From Lepidodermella squamata (lineage: Eukaryota > Gastrotricha), in contig JBLDXI010000034.1 in the NCBI GenBank assembly GCA_047495785.1, positions 682,001 through 746,000 on the forward strand: a stretch of 64,000 bases of DNA. The letters run 5' to 3'. This document shows positions 35,034 through 49,000 of this stretch, piece by piece. Below the pieces are notes generated by a model that saw only the letters and a list, made by a program, of their open reading frames with translations, did not search any database and was not told the origin of the DNA. The position numbers and the translations under genes are program-made. The first letter of the stretch is position 1. Each line of letters begins with the position of its first letter.

Positions 35034-35433
35034 CTTATTTTTTTACTTCAAGAAGTCAAGTAAGTCAAAATAATGAAATGTACCGGGACTAATGAGTGAA
35101 GCTGCGCACAGAGCTTTTTGTAATACTGCCGTATTATCTTTATTACCGGCGACGTGGGAGTGTCAACAATACCGCGCTAGTAGCCAGCCTTTATCACAAG
35201 AGATAAAAGCCTACACGTGGACGCGTTTCTGGTGAAAAATGAATAGAACCGGGTGGATAAAGCAGCTGTTTTTTCTTCCTTCATCGTTACATTTTATTTG
35301 CGCAAGATAACGGGCGAAAAAATATATTATGGACCTTATCCAAGTAATTTTATCACCACACAAGATATCACGTTTGGTCCGGTTATGCATCGGACAGATG
35401 AATCCTCATCGAGAATAGTCTTCAACTGGGAGA

Positions 35434-36214
35434 TTAGATATTGCTCGACGGCATCAGCTTGTTTTCGGCCGTCCAACGGTTGTAGCAGTTCAGGCTCTTA
35501 GCGGTCAGGACGATTTCGAAGCAGGCGAGAGCTACGGCGAAGAATCCGTTAGTGACCATAAAGACCCCAGCGACTATGTAACCTGCCCCACATCCGTTGC
35601 AAGTTAGAAGGCGAAGTCCATTGTAGAAACCGCTAAGAAAAATAAAAACATTCAAAATGTGCAAAATTTTCGAAGTTCAATCACAAAAAATTCAAATTTT
35701 AATATCGGAAATTTTAGAAAAATTATTTGAATTCTTACGGTGTGTATCCCATGATTCCGATTGCGTCGAAAACCAGCAGCGAAACGGAGATGATCGAAAA
35801 AGCGAAGAAAGTCGAGAATGTGAAGCGTTGATTGGCTTGAGCTTGGGGGTTGCCGTAGATTTCTCGGCGGAAGGTCCAATAAATTCCGAAACGGAACCAG
35901 AATACGTAGGTTAGGGGAATGAAGAGCAGCAGATGGAACATTGAGCTGAAAAGCTGACCGGCAGCTGATAGGAATCTACCGTAAGCGATCCACATCGTAA
36001 TCGCAGCCGCAGTGCTGAAAATTCCATAAGCACAGAGAGCTGAAGAGCTATCACAATTAATTTCAAAACAAATTAATGGGAATAACAGACCTATGAAGAA
36101 CTTGAAAGCTTGGCGAACAACAGACTGGGCATTGATTTGAATTTCTTCGCAAATGTTTTGGTAGAAACACGGAAGAAAGGGTGGGAAGTTTTTCGCTTTT
36201 GTTTCGTTAGCCAT
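35434..36214 (-). CDS. secretory carrier membrane protein (SCAMP)
   Basis: This is a four-helix membrane protein of secretory and endosomal vesicles. The N-terminal NFPPFLPCFYQNICEEI matches the SCAMP segment before TM1. Then come four hydrophobic helices, with the conserved cytosolic loop YVFWFRFGIYWTFRREI between TM2 and TM3. The C-terminal TM4 is ACFEIVLTAKSL with a short tail. A 51-nt intron near 36043-36093 is in frame with the coding sequence; removing it gives a better TM1 (FFIALCAYGIF). A second intron (about 35738 to 35637) joins GYTP to GFYNGLRLL. The Asn-Pro-Phe repeats of long vertebrate SCAMPs are absent, as in the short SCAMP5 type. Confidence 0.85.
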
Positions 36215-37036
36215 TTTTCAGTAGAGGATGAGTTGTAATTTAAAAAGTTGAATTTACGCTGAAATGAACAGCTGTTTAATCAATGAGCGTAGTCTCACTC
36301 GGTTTTTCAACATCGCGTGCCTTAGTGGCCTGGCGTAAAAAAACAATTGACCGATCGATTCCACCGCTTAATATTTCACATATTGCTCAAAATACTATTT
36401 CTTTTTGGCATTAATACGTTTGAATTCAATGATGCGATAAACATGGAAACAGAAAAATTCTGAAAGTATTGAAATTATGGAACTTGATTGAAAAACAAGC
36501 AGTCTCGGAGCTCTCCATTGAGAGGAAACGAGTTATGTTATCATCATTTCCGTACGCAGCTAAGGGCATCCAGAATCCGGAATCTAGCTGAGAAATCATG
36601 CATTTGCCAAACTCATCTGCGGTCTGTAATTACTAATTTCAAGATCAACTCTGTCCCAGTGCGTTTGCATGCCCCAGTTTTTCTATAACTCGCTGTCCAA
36701 CGATAAACAGTCTAGGAGGATAAAACAGGCGAGATGAAAGCTCAGGTGAACTTCAAGAAATTTCCCACATGGTACCAGCTAAAGTCAATAAATTATCGGA
36801 AAAGACTTTTTTGGTGAGCATGACGCTTGTTTAACTGTATCGTATTAAGAAATCGAAAAGGAGATCAATTTCAATACATTTCTTGCTGGATTAGGTGATA
36901 TTATCTCTGAAATTTCGAAATAAAATCCCGCAAGATTACAACAACTAATTTTATTATTAATTAATAATTCAGAGCTTAGCATTCATAAAGCATTTAAATC
37001 ATAAGGCAGAACCGCTTGTACCGTTGATTCTAGAAT
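36215..37036. other. intergenic region
   Basis: This is AT-rich sequence between the SCAMP 5' end and the 3' end of mucin B. No gene, repeat or RNA is recognised. Confidence 0.55.
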
Positions 37037-40000
37037 TTAGAGAAAATCGGCCTCGTCATCAACCTGAAAATAGAATAGGTAACGTAAACCGCAAAGATCT
37101 TTCAAGATTTCTACCTCTTGAGAAACATCTGGATGTACTTCTGCTGTCGCCGCAACGGTTGATACCCTTCCAAAGTCAGGTCTTGGCATTTTTGGATACG
37201 TCATCGATGAAATGAGGCTTTGTTCGGCTAGTGCGCCGTCTTGAGCCGGGGCAGGCTCTGCCGTTAAATTTCCTTGTTCGCTATCTGAGAGCTCATTCCC
37301 ATGTTTGCTAGCCTGTCTCAGGTATAATACGGCAGCCCCAGTGGCAATTACGAGTACAATACCACCAAAAACAGCTATTAGAACGATTTCCCAAACTTCC
37401 AGTTGCGCGTTGGTATATTCGACTTTAATCGATCAATTAAAAGTTAAAGCAAATGTAAATATAGCCTGGCTTACCTATTCTCACTGCTTCTTCGACATTG
37501 TGTTCTAGAATGGCTCCATCTTGGCCGAAAGCTGCTTTGAAAGAATCTGTTTCGGAATGCTTAACTCCTGCTGCTGCAACTGATTTCTGTATTGCGTCTT
37601 TGTCTACCGCACCATTATCGCCGATATAGGTCCGTTTCTCGTCAATCGCTGTTGCTTTGTAATAGGCGCGAATTCCGGAATTGCTGTCGTAGAAAATCAA
37701 GGCCAGCAGTGAAGGGACATTGTATTCCCTGAGTGTAATAAAATAAACGTCAATTAATCGAAACTAAGAATGATAGCGCTTACTTGAGCTCGGTTACGGA
37801 GACCTTAACTGGCGTCAGCTCAGCGATAAGCAGAATTTCCTTGATTTGAGATTCGAAAGTTTTGCCGACTTCAACGAATAATTGTGAGGAATTGTCAGCC
37901 ATTTCATCGCTCCATTTATACATTTGATTGCCGACAATTACTTGGCTGGTAGCAAGCTGAGCTGATATCGCTAAAATAACACAGCAACAGTATTAGCCAA
38001 AATTACACTGCGTATAAAGTCACAATGAAATTGATGCAATAGAGACAGTGTGAACGCGAAAAATAATGGCATATAACATATAATACGGTGAAACTCACAT
38101 ATGAGAACCGAATTAGCAAGGGATGTAGTTTGGCCAGGGTCGACTGTTGTCACAGCCGACTTCGTAGTAGTGGCTACGGGTTCCCCAGCGGTAGTGGCTC
38201 CGGTGACCTCCGGTTCTCCAGCAGTGGTCGCCTCAGTTACTTCGGGAACTGCAGTGGTCGCCTCGGTTACTTCGGGAAGTGCAGTGGTCGCCTCAGTTAC
38301 TTCGGGAACTGCAGTGGTCGCCTCAGTTACTTCGGCTTCCCCAGCTGTAGTCGCATCAGTTACTTCGGCTTCCCCAGCTGTAGTCGCATCAGTTACTTCG
38401 GCTTCCCCATCTGTAGTGGCGTCTGTTATCTCAGATTCTCCAGCAGTGGTTGCTTCTGGCTCGGCCACACTTGTCGCTTCAGGCTCGGCAACGGTGGTAG
38501 CTTCTGGAACAGCAAGGGTTGTCGCATCTGGATCGGCAACAGTTGTTGCTTCTGGATCAGCAACGGTTGTCGCTTCTGGCTCGCCAACGGTGGTAGCTTC
38601 TGGCTCGCCCACGGTGGTAGCCTCTGGATCAGCAACGGTTGTCGCTTCTGGTTCGGCAACGGTGGTAGCTTCAGGTTCAGCTACGGTTGTCGCTTCTGGA
38701 TCAGCCACAGTTGTCGTTTCTGGCTCGGCAACCGTGGTAGCTTCAGGTTCAGCTACGGTTGTCGCTTCTGGCTCGCCCACGGTGGTAGCTTCTGGTTCAG
38801 CTACGGTTGTCGCTTCTGGCTCGCCCACGGTGGTAGCTTCAGGTTCAGCTACGGTTGTCGCTTCTGGCTCGCCCACGGTGGTAGCTTCTGGATCGGCAAC
38901 AGTTGTTGCTTCTGGATCAGCAACGGTCGTCGCTTCTGGCTCGCCCACGGTGGTAGATTCTGGATCGGCAACAGTTGTCGCTTCTGGATCAGCAACGGTC
39001 GTCGCTTCTGGCTCGCCCACGGTGGTAGATTCTGGATCGGCAACAGTTGTCGCTTCTGGTTCAGCTACGGTTGTCGTTTCTGGCTCGCCCACGGTGGTAG
39101 CTTCTGGTTCAGCTACGGTTGTCGCTTCTGGCTCGCCCACGGTGGTAGCTTCAGGTTCAGCTACGGTTGTCGCTTCTGGCTCGCCCACGGTGGTAGCTTC
39201 TGGATCGGCCACAGTTGTTGCTTCTGGATCAGCAACGGTCGTCGCTTCTGGCTCGCCCACGGTGGTAGCCTCTGGATCAGCAACGGTCGTCGCTTCTTGC
39301 TCGCCCACGGTGGTAGCCTCTGGATCAGCTACGGTTGTCGCTTCTGGATCAGCCACAGTTGTCGTTTCTGGCTCAGCAACCGTGGTAGCTTCAGGTTCAA
39401 CAACGGTTGTCGCTTCTGGTTCGGCCAGGGTTGTCGCTTCTGGCTCGGCAACCGTGGTAGCTTCTGGATCAGCAACGGTCGTCGCTTCTGGTTCGCCCAC
39501 GGTTGTAGCTTCAGGTTCAGCAACGGTCGTCGCTTCTGGCTCGGCAACCGTGGTAGCTTCTGGATCGGCAACCGTGGTAGCTTCAGGTTCAGCTACGGTT
39601 GTCGCTTCTGGCTCGCCCACGGTGGTAGCTTCAGGTTCAGCAACGGTCGTCGCTTCTGGCTCGCCCACGGTGGTAGATTCTGGATCGGCAACAGTTGTCG
39701 CTTCTGGTTCAGCTACGGTCGTCGCTTCTGGCTCGCCCACGGTGGTAGATTCTGGATCGGCAACAGTTGTCGCTTCTGGATCAGCAACGGTCGTCGCTTC
39801 TGGCTCGCCCACGGTGGTAGATTCTGGATCGGCAACAGTTGTCGCTTCTGGTTCAGCTACGGTTGTCGTTTCTGGCTCGCCCACGGTGGTAGCTTCTGGT
39901 TCAGCTACGGTTGTCGCTTCTGGCTCGTCCACGGTGGTAGCTTCAGGTTCAGCTACGGTTGTCGCTTCTGGCTCGCCCACGGTGGTAGCTTCTGGATCGG

Positions 40001-43000
40001 CCACAGTTGTTGCTTCTGGATCAGCAACGGTCGTCGCTTCTGGCTCGCCCACGGTGGTAGCCTCTGGATCAGCAACGGTCGTCGCTTCTTGCTCGCCCAC
40101 GGTGGTAGCCTCTGGATCAGCTACGGTTGTCGCTTCTGGATCAGCCACAGTTGTCGTTTCTGGCTCAGCAACCGTGGTAGCTTCAGGTTCAACAACGGTT
40201 GTCGCTTCTGGTTCGGCCAGGGTTGTCGCTTCTGGCTCGGCAACCGTGGTAGCTTCTGGATAAGCAACGGTGGTAGCTTCTGGCTCGCCCACGGTGGTAG
40301 CCTCTGGATCAGCAACGGTTGTCGCTTCTGGTTCGGCAACGGTGGTAGCTTCAGGTTCAGCTACGGTTGTCGCTTCTGGATCAGCCACAGTTGTCGTTTC
40401 TGGCTCGGCAACCGTGGTAGCTTCAGGTTCAGCTACGGTTGTCGCTTCTGGCTCGCCCACGGTGGTAGCTTCTGGTTCAGCTACGGTTGTCGCTTCTGGC
40501 TCGCCCACGGTGGTAGCTTCAGGTTCAGCTACGGTTGTCGCTTCTGGCTCGCCCACGGTGGTAGCTTCTGGATCGGCAACAGTTGTTGCTTCTGGATCAG
40601 CAACGGTCGTCGCTTCTGGCTCGCCCACGGTGGTAGATTCTGGATCGGCAACAGTTGTCGCTTCTGGATCAGCAACGGTCGTCGCTTCTGGCTCGCCCAC
40701 GGTGGTAGATTCTGGATCGGCAACAGTTGTCGCTTCTGGTTCAGCTACGGTTGTCGTTTCTGGCTCGCCCACGGTGGTAGCTTCTGGTTCAGCTACGGTT
40801 GTCGCTTCTGGCTCGCCCACGGTGGTAGCTTCAGGTTCAGCTACGGTTGTCGCTTCTGGCTCGCCCACGGTGGTAGCTTCTGGATCGGCCACAGTTGTTG
40901 CTTCTGGATCAGCAACGGTCGTCGCTTCTGGCTCGCCCACGGTGGTAGCCTCTGGATCAGCAACGGTCGTCGCTTCTTGCTCGCCCACGGTGGTAGCCTC
41001 TGGATCAGCTACGGTTGTCGCTTCTGGATCAGCCACAGTTGTCGTTTCTGGCTCAGCAACCGTGGTAGCTTCAGGTTCAACAACGGTTGTCGCTTCTGGT
41101 TCGGCCAGGGTTGTCGCTTCTGGCTCGGCAACCGTGGTAGCTTCTGGATCAGCAACGGTCGTCGCTTCTGGTTCGCCCACGGTTGTAGCTTCAGGTTCAG
41201 CAACGGTCGTCGCTTCTGGCTCGGCAACCGTGGTAGCTTCTGGATCGGCAACCGTGGTAGCTTCAGGTTCAGCTACGGTTGTCGCTTCTGGCTCGCCCAC
41301 GGTGGTAGCTTCAGGTTCAGCAACGGTCGTCGCTTCTGGCTCGCCCACGGTGGTAGATTCTGGATCGGCAACAGTTGTCGCTTCTGGTTCAGCTACGGTC
41401 GTCGCTTCTGGCTCGCCCACGGTGGTAGATTCTGGATCGGCAACAGTTGTCGCTTCTGGATCAGCAACGGTCGTCGCTTCTGGCTCGCCCACGGTGGTAG
41501 ATTCTGGATCGGCAACAGTTGTCGCTTCTGGTTCAGCTACGGTTGTCGTTTCTGGCTCGCCCACGGTGGTAGCTTCTGGTTCAGCTACGGTTGTCGCTTC
41601 TGGCTCGCCCACGGTGGTAGCTTCAGGTTCAGCTACGGTTGTCGCTTCTGGCTCGCCCACGGTGGTAGCTTCTGGATCGGCCACAGTTGTTGCTTCTGGA
41701 TCAGCAACGGTCGTCGCTTCTGGCTCGCCCACGGTGGTAGCCTCTGGATCAGCAACGGTCGTCGCTTCTTGCTCGCCCACGGTGGTAGCCTCTGGATCAG
41801 CTACGGTTGTCGCTTCTGGATCAGCCACAGTTGTCGTTTCTGGCTCAGCAACCGTGGTAGCTTCAGGTTCAACAACGGTTGTCGCTTCTGGTTCGGCCAG
41901 GGTTGTCGCTTCTGGCTCGGCAACCGTGGTAGCTTCTGGATCAGCAACGGTCGTCGCTTCTGGTTCGCCCACGGTTGTAGCTTCAGGTTCAGCAACGGTC
42001 GTCGCTTCTGGCTCGGCAACCGTGGTAGCTTCTGGATCGGCAACCGTGGTAGCTTCAGGTTCAGCTACGGTTGTCGCTTCTGGCTCGCCCACGGTGGTAG
42101 CTTCAGGTTCAGCAACGGTCGTCGCTTCTGGCTCGCCCACGGTGGTAGATTCTGGATCGGCAACAGTTGTCGCTTCTGGTTCAGCTACGGTCGTCGCTTC
42201 TGGCTCGCCCACGGTGGTAGATTCTGGATCGGCAACAGTTGTCGCTTCTGGATCAGCAACGGTCGTCGCTTCTGGCTCGCCCACGGTGGTAGATTCTGGA
42301 TCGGCAACAGTTGTCGCTTCTGGTTCAGCTACGGTTGTCGTTTCTGGCTCGCCCACGGTGGTAGCTTCTGGTTCAGCTACGGTTGTCGCTTCTGGCTCGT
42401 CCACGGTGGTAGCTTCAGGTTCAGCTACGGTTGTCGCTTCTGGCTCGCCCACGGTGGTAGCTTCTGGATCGGCCACAGTTGTTGCTTCTGGATCAGCAAC
42501 GGTCGTCGCTTCTGGCTCGCCCACGGTGGTAGCCTCTGGATCAGCAACGGTCGTCGCTTCTTGCTCGCCCACGGTGGTAGCCTCTGGATCAGCTACGGTT
42601 GTCGCTTCTGGATCAGCCACAGTTGTCGTTTCTGGCTCAGCAACCGTGGTAGCTTCAGGTTCAACAACGGTTGTCGCTTCTGGTTCGGCCAGGGTTGTCG
42701 CTTCTGGCTCGGCAACCGTGGTAGCTTCTGGATAAGCAACGGTCGTCGCTTCTGGTTCGCCCACGGTTGTAGCTTCAGGTTCAGCAACGGTCGTCGCTTC
42801 TGGCTCGGCAACCGTGGTAGCTTCTGGATCGGCAACCGTGGTAGCTTCAGGTTCAGCTACGGTTGTCGCCTCTGGCTCGCCCACGGTGGTAGCTTCAGGT
42901 TCAGCTACGGTTGTCGCTTCTGGCTCACCCACGGTGGTAGCTTCTGGATCGGCAACAGTTGTTGCTTCTGGATCAGCAACGGTTGTCGCTTCTGGATCGG

Positions 43001-46000
43001 CAACCGTGGTAGCCTCTGGATCAGCAACGGTTGTCGCTTCTGGTTCGGCAACGGTGGTAGCTTCAGGTTCAGCTACGGTTGTCGCTTCTGGTTCGGCAAC
43101 GGTGGTAGCTTCAGGTTCAGCTACGGTTGTCGCTTCTGGATCGGCAACGGTGGTAGCTTCAGGTTCAGCTACGGTTGTCGCTTCTGGATCAGCCACAGTT
43201 GTCGTTTCTGGCTCGGCAACCGTGGTAGCTTCAGGTTCAGCTACGGTTGTCGCTTCTGGCTCGCCCACGGTGGTAGCTTCTGGTTCAGCTACGGTTGTCG
43301 CTTCTGGCTCGCCCACGGTGGTAGCTTCAGGTTCAGCTACGGTTGTCGCTTCTGGCTCGCCCACGGTGGTAGCTTCTGGATCGGCAACAGTTGTTGCTTC
43401 TGGATCAGCAACGGTCGTCGCTTCTGGCTCGCCCACGGTGGTAGCCTCTGGATCAGCAACGGTTGTCGCTTCTGGTTCGGCAACGGTGGTAGCTTCAGGT
43501 TCAGCTACGGTTGTCGCTTCTGGTTCGGCAACGGTGGTAGCTTCAGGTTCAGCTACGGTTGTCGCTTCTAGATCGGCAACGGTGGTAGCTTCAGGTTCAG
43601 CTACGGTTGTCGCTTCTGGATCAGCCACAGTTGACGTTTCTGGCTCGGCAACCGTGGTAGCTTCAGGTTCAGCTACGGTTGTCGCTTCTGGCTCGCCCAC
43701 GGTGGTAGCTTCTGGATCGGCAACAGTTGTTGCTTCTGGATCAGCAACGGTCGTCGCTTCTGGCTCGCCCACGGTGGTAGCCTCTGGATCAGCAACGGTT
43801 GTCGCTTCTGGTTCGGCAACGGTGGTAGCTTCAGGTTCAGCTACGGTTGTCGCTTCTGGTTCGGCAACGGTGGTAGCTTCAGGTTCAGCTACGGTTGTCG
43901 CTTCTAGATCGGCAACGGTGGTAGCTTCAGGTTCAGCTACGGTTGTCGCTTCTGGATCAGCCACAGTTGACGTTTCTGGCTCGGCAACCGTGGTAGCTTC
44001 AGGTTCAGCTACGGTTGTCGCTTCTGGCTCGCCCACGGTGGTAGCTTCTGGTTCAGCTACGGTTGTCGCTTCTGGCTCGCCCACGGTGGTAGCTTCTGGA
44101 TCGGCAACAGTTGTTGCTTCTGGATCAGCAACGGTCGTCGCTTCTGGCTCGCCCACGGTGGTAGCCTCTGGATCAGCAACAATTGTTGCTTCTGGATCAG
44201 CAACGGTCGTCGCTTCTGGCTCGCCCACGGTGGTAGCTTCTGGATCGGCAACAGTTGTTGCTTCTGGATCAGCAACGGTCGTCGCTTCTGGCTCGCCCAC
44301 GGTGGTAGCCTCTGGATCAGCAACGGTCGTCGCTTCTGGTTCGGCAACGGTGGTAGCTTCAGGTTCAGCTACGGTCGTCGCTTCTGGTTCGGCAACGGTG
44401 GTAGCTTCAGGTTCAGCTACGGTTGTCGCTTCTGGATCAGCCACAGTTGTCGCTTCTGGCTCGCCCACGGTGGTAGCCTCTGGATCAGCAACGGTCGTCG
44501 CGTCTGGCTCGCCCACGGTGGTAGCCTCTGGATCAGCAACGGTCGTCGCTTCTGGCTCGCCCACGGTGGTAGCCTCTGGATCAGCTACGGTTGTCGCTTC
44601 TGGATCAGCCACAGTTGTCGTTTCTGGCTCGGCAACCGTGGTAGCTTCTGGTTCAGCTACGGTTGTCGCTTCTGGCTCGCCCACGGTGGTAGCTTCAGGT
44701 TCAGCTACGGTTGTCGTTTCTGGCTCGCCCACGGTGGTAGCTTCTGGTTCAGCTACGGTTGTCGCTTCTGGCTCGCCCACGGTGGTAGCTTCAGGTTCAG
44801 CTACGGTTGTCGCTTCTGGCTCGCCCACGGTGGTAGCTTCTGGATCGGCAACAGTTGTTGCTTCTGGATCAGCAACGGTTGTCGTTTCTGGCTCGGCAAC
44901 CGTGGTAGCTTCAGGTTCAGCTACGGTTGTCGCTTCTGGCTCGCCCACGGTGGTAGCTTCTGGTTCAGCTACGGTTGTCGCTTCTGGCTCGCCCACGGTG
45001 GTAGCTTCAGGTTCAGCTACGGTTGTCGCTTCTGGCTCGCCCACGGTGGTAGCTTCTGGATCGGCAACAGTTGTTGCTTCTGGATCAGCAACGGTCGTCG
45101 CTTCTGGCTCGCCCACGGTGGTAGCCTCTGGATCAGCAACGGTTGTCGCTTCTGGTTCGGCAACGGTGGTAGCTTCAGGTTCAGCTACGGTTGTCGCTTC
45201 TGGTTCGGCAACGGTGGTAGCTTCAGGTTCAGCTACGGTTGTCGCTTCTAGATCGGCAACGGTGGTAGCTTCAGGTTCAGCTACGGTTGTCGCTTCTGGA
45301 TCAGCCACAGTTGACGTTTCTGGCTCGGCAACCGTGGTAGCTTCAGGTTCAGCTACGGTTGTCGCTTCTGGCTCGCCCACGGTGGTAGCTTCTGGTTCAG
45401 CTACGGTTGTCGCTTCTGGCTCGCCCACGGTGGTAGCTTCTGGATCGGCAACAGTTGTTGCTTCTGGATCAGCAACGGTCGTCGCTTCTGGCTCGCCCAC
45501 GGTGGTAGCCTCTGGATCAGCAACAATTGTTGCTTCTGGATCAGCAACGGTCGTCGCTTCTGGCTCGCCCACGGTGGTAGCTTCTGGATCGGCAACAGTT
45601 GTTGCTTCTGGATCAGCAACGGTCGTCGCTTCTGGCTCGCCCACGGTGGTAGCCTCTGGATCAGCAACGGTCGTCGCTTCTGGTTCGGCAACGGTGGTAG
45701 CTTCAGGTTCAGCTACGGTTGTCGCTTCTGGATCAGCCACAGTTGTCGCTTCTGGCTCGCCCACGGTGGTAGCCTCTGGATCAGCAACGGTCGTCGCGTC
45801 TGGCTCGCCCACGGTGGTAGCCTCTGGATCAGCAACGGTCGTCGCTTCTGGCTCGCCCACGGTGGTAGCCTCTGGATCAGCTACGGTTGTCGCTTCTGGA
45901 TCAGCCACAGTTGTCGTTTCTGGCTCGGCAACCGTGGTAGCTTCTGGTTCAGCTACGGTTGTCGCTTCTGGCTCGCCCACGGTGGTAGCTTCAGGTTCAG

Positions 46001-49000
46001 CTACGGTTGTCGTTTCTGGCTCGCCCACGGTGGTAGCTTCTGGTTCAGCTACGGTTGTCGCTTCTGGCTCGCCCACGGTGGTAGCTTCAGGTTCAGCTAC
46101 GGTTGTCGCTTCTGGCTCGCCCACGGTGGTAGCTTCTGGATCGGCAACAGTTGTTGCTTCTGGATCAGCAACGGTCGTCGCTTCTGGCTCGCCCACGGTG
46201 GTAGCCTCTGGATCAGCAACGGTTGTCGCTTCTGGCTCGCCCACGGTGGTAGCTTCTGGTTCAGCTACGGTTGTCGCTTCTGGCTCGCCCACGGTGGTAG
46301 CTTCAGGTTCAGCTACGGTTGTCGCTTCTAGATCGGCAACGGTGGTAGCTTCAGGTTCAGCTACGGTTGTCGCTTCTGGATCAGCCACAGTTGACGTTTC
46401 TGGCTCGGCAACCGTGGTAGCTTCAGGTTCAGCTACGGTTGTCGCTTCTGGCTCGCCCACGGTGGTAGCTTCTGGTTCAGCTACGGTTGTCGCTTCTGGC
46501 TCGCCCACGGTGGTAGCTTCTGGATCGGCAACAGTTGTTGCTTCTGGATCAGCAACGGTCGTCGCTTCTGGCTCGCCCACGGTGGTAGCCTCTGGATCAG
46601 CAACAATTGTTGCTTCTGGATCAGCAACGGTCGTCGCTTCTGGCTCGCCCACGGTGGTAGCTTCTGGATCGGCAACAGTTGTTGCTTCTGGATCAGCAAC
46701 GGTCGTCGCTTCTGGCTCGCCCACGGTGGTAGCCTCTGGATCAGCAACGGTCGTCGCTTCTGGTTCGGCAACGGTGGTAGCTTCAGGTTCAGCTACGGTT
46801 GTCGCTTCTGGATCAGCCACAGTTGTCGCTTCTGGCTCGCCCACGGTGGTAGCCTCTGGATCAGCAACGGTTGTCGCTTCTGGTTCGGCAACGGTGGTAG
46901 CTTCAGGTTCAGCTACGGTTGTCGCTTCTAGATCGGCAACGGTGGTAGCTTCAGGTTCAGCTACGGTTGTCGCTTCTGGATCAGCCACAGTTGACGTTTC
47001 TGGCTCGGCAACCGTGGTAGCTTCAGGTTCAGCTACGGTTGTCGCTTCTGGCTCGCCCACGGTGGTAGCTTCTGGTTCAGCTACGGTTGTCGCTTCTGGC
47101 TCGCCCACGGTGGTAGCTTCTGGATCGGCAACAGTTGTTGCTTCTGGATCAGCAACGGTCGTCGCTTCTGGCTCGCCCACGGTGGTAGCCTCTGGATCAG
47201 CAACAATTGTTGCTTCTGGATCAGCAACGGTCGTCGCTTCTGGCTCGCCCACGGTGGTAGCTTCTGGATCGGCAACAGTTGTTGCTTCTGGATCAGCAAC
47301 GGTCGTCGCTTCTGGCTCGCCCACGGTGGTAGCCTCTGGATCAGCAACGGTCGTCGCTTCTGGTTCGGCAACGGTGGTAGCTTCAGGTTCAGCTACGGTT
47401 GTCGCTTCTGGATCAGCCACAGTTGTCGCTTCTGGCTCGCCCACGGTGGTAGCCTCTGGATCAGCAACGGTCGTCGCGTCTGGCTCGCCCACGGTGGTAG
47501 CCTCTGGATCAGCAACGGTCGTCGCTTCTGGCTCGCCCACGGTGGTAGCCTCTGGATCAGCTACGGTTGTCGCTTCTGGATCAGCCACAGTTGTCGTTTC
47601 TGGCTCGGCAACCGTGGTAGCTTCTGGTTCAGCTACGGTTGTCGCTTCTGGCTCGCCCACGGTGGTAGCTTCAGGTTCAGCTACGGTTGTCGTTTCTGGC
47701 TCGCCCACGGTGGTAGCTTCTGGTTCAGCTACGGTTGTCGCTTCTGGCTCGCCCACGGTGGTAGCTTCAGGTTCAGCTACGGTTGTCGCTTCTGGCTCGC
47801 CCACGGTGGTAGCTTCTGGATCGGCAACAGTTGTTGCTTCTGGATCAGCAACGGTCGTCGCTTCTGGCTCGCCCACGGTGGTAGCCTCTGGATCAGCAAC
47901 GGTCGTCGCTTCTGGCTCGCCCACGGTGGTAGCCTCTGGATCAGCAACGGTTGTCGCTTCTGGTTCGGCAACGGTGGTAGCTTCAGGTTCAGCTACGGTT
48001 GTCGCTTCTAGATCGGCAACGGTGGTAGCTTCAGGTTCAGCTACGGTTGTCGCTTCTGGATCAGCCACAGTTGACGTTTCTGGCTCGGCAACCGTGGTAG
48101 CTTCAGGTTCAGCTACGGTTGTCGCTTCTGGCTCGCCCACGGTGGTAGCTTCTGGTTCAGCTACGGTTGTCGCTTCTGGCTCGCCCACGGTGGTAGCTTC
48201 TGGATCGGCAACAGTTGTTGCTTCTGGATCAGCAACGGTCGTCGCTTCTGGCTCGCCCACGGTGGTAGCCTCTGGATCAGCAACAATTGTTGCTTCTGGA
48301 TCAGCAACGGTCGTCGCTTCTGGCTCGCCCACGGTGGTAGCTTCTGGATCGGCAACAGTTGTTGCTTCTGGATCAGCAACGGTCGTCGCTTCTGGCTCGC
48401 CCACGGTGGTAGCCTCTGGATCAGCAACGGTCGTCGCTTCTGGTTCGGCAACGGTGGTAGCTTCAGGTTCAGCTACGGTTGTCGCTTCTGGATCAGCCAC
48501 AGTTGTCGCTTCTGGCTCGCCCACGGTGGTAGCCTCTGGATCAGCAACGGTCGTCGCGTCTGGCTCGCCCACGGTGGTAGCCTCTGGATCAGCAACGGTC
48601 GTCGCTTCTGGCTCGCCCACGGTGGTAGCCTCTGGATCAGCTACGGTTGTCGCTTCTGGATCAGCCACAGTTGTCGTTTCTGGCTCGGCAACCGTGGTAG
48701 CTTCTGGTTCAGCTACGGTTGTCGCTTCTGGCTCGCCCACGGTGGTAGCTTCAGGTTCAGCTACGGTTGTCGTTTCTGGCTCGCCCACGGTGGTAGCTTC
48801 TGGTTCAGCTACGGTTGTCGCTTCTGGCTCGCCCACGGTGGTAGCTTCAGGTTCAGCTACGGTTGTCGCTTCTGGCTCGCCCACGGTGGTAGCTTCTGGA
48901 TCGGCAACAGTTGTTGCTTCTGGATCAGCAACGGTCGTCGCTTCTGGCTCGCCCACGGTGGTAGCCTCTGGATCAGCAACGGTTGTCGCTTCTGGCTCGC

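Noticed and set aside
38088-43571. 1,827-codon open frame on the plus strand, and further plus-strand frames at 38101-40263, 40270-42735 and 42814-51522
   Set aside because: They are mirror frames of the 24-bp array. The minus strand frame continues into EGF, SEA and TM exons with correct splice phases; the plus frames have no such context.
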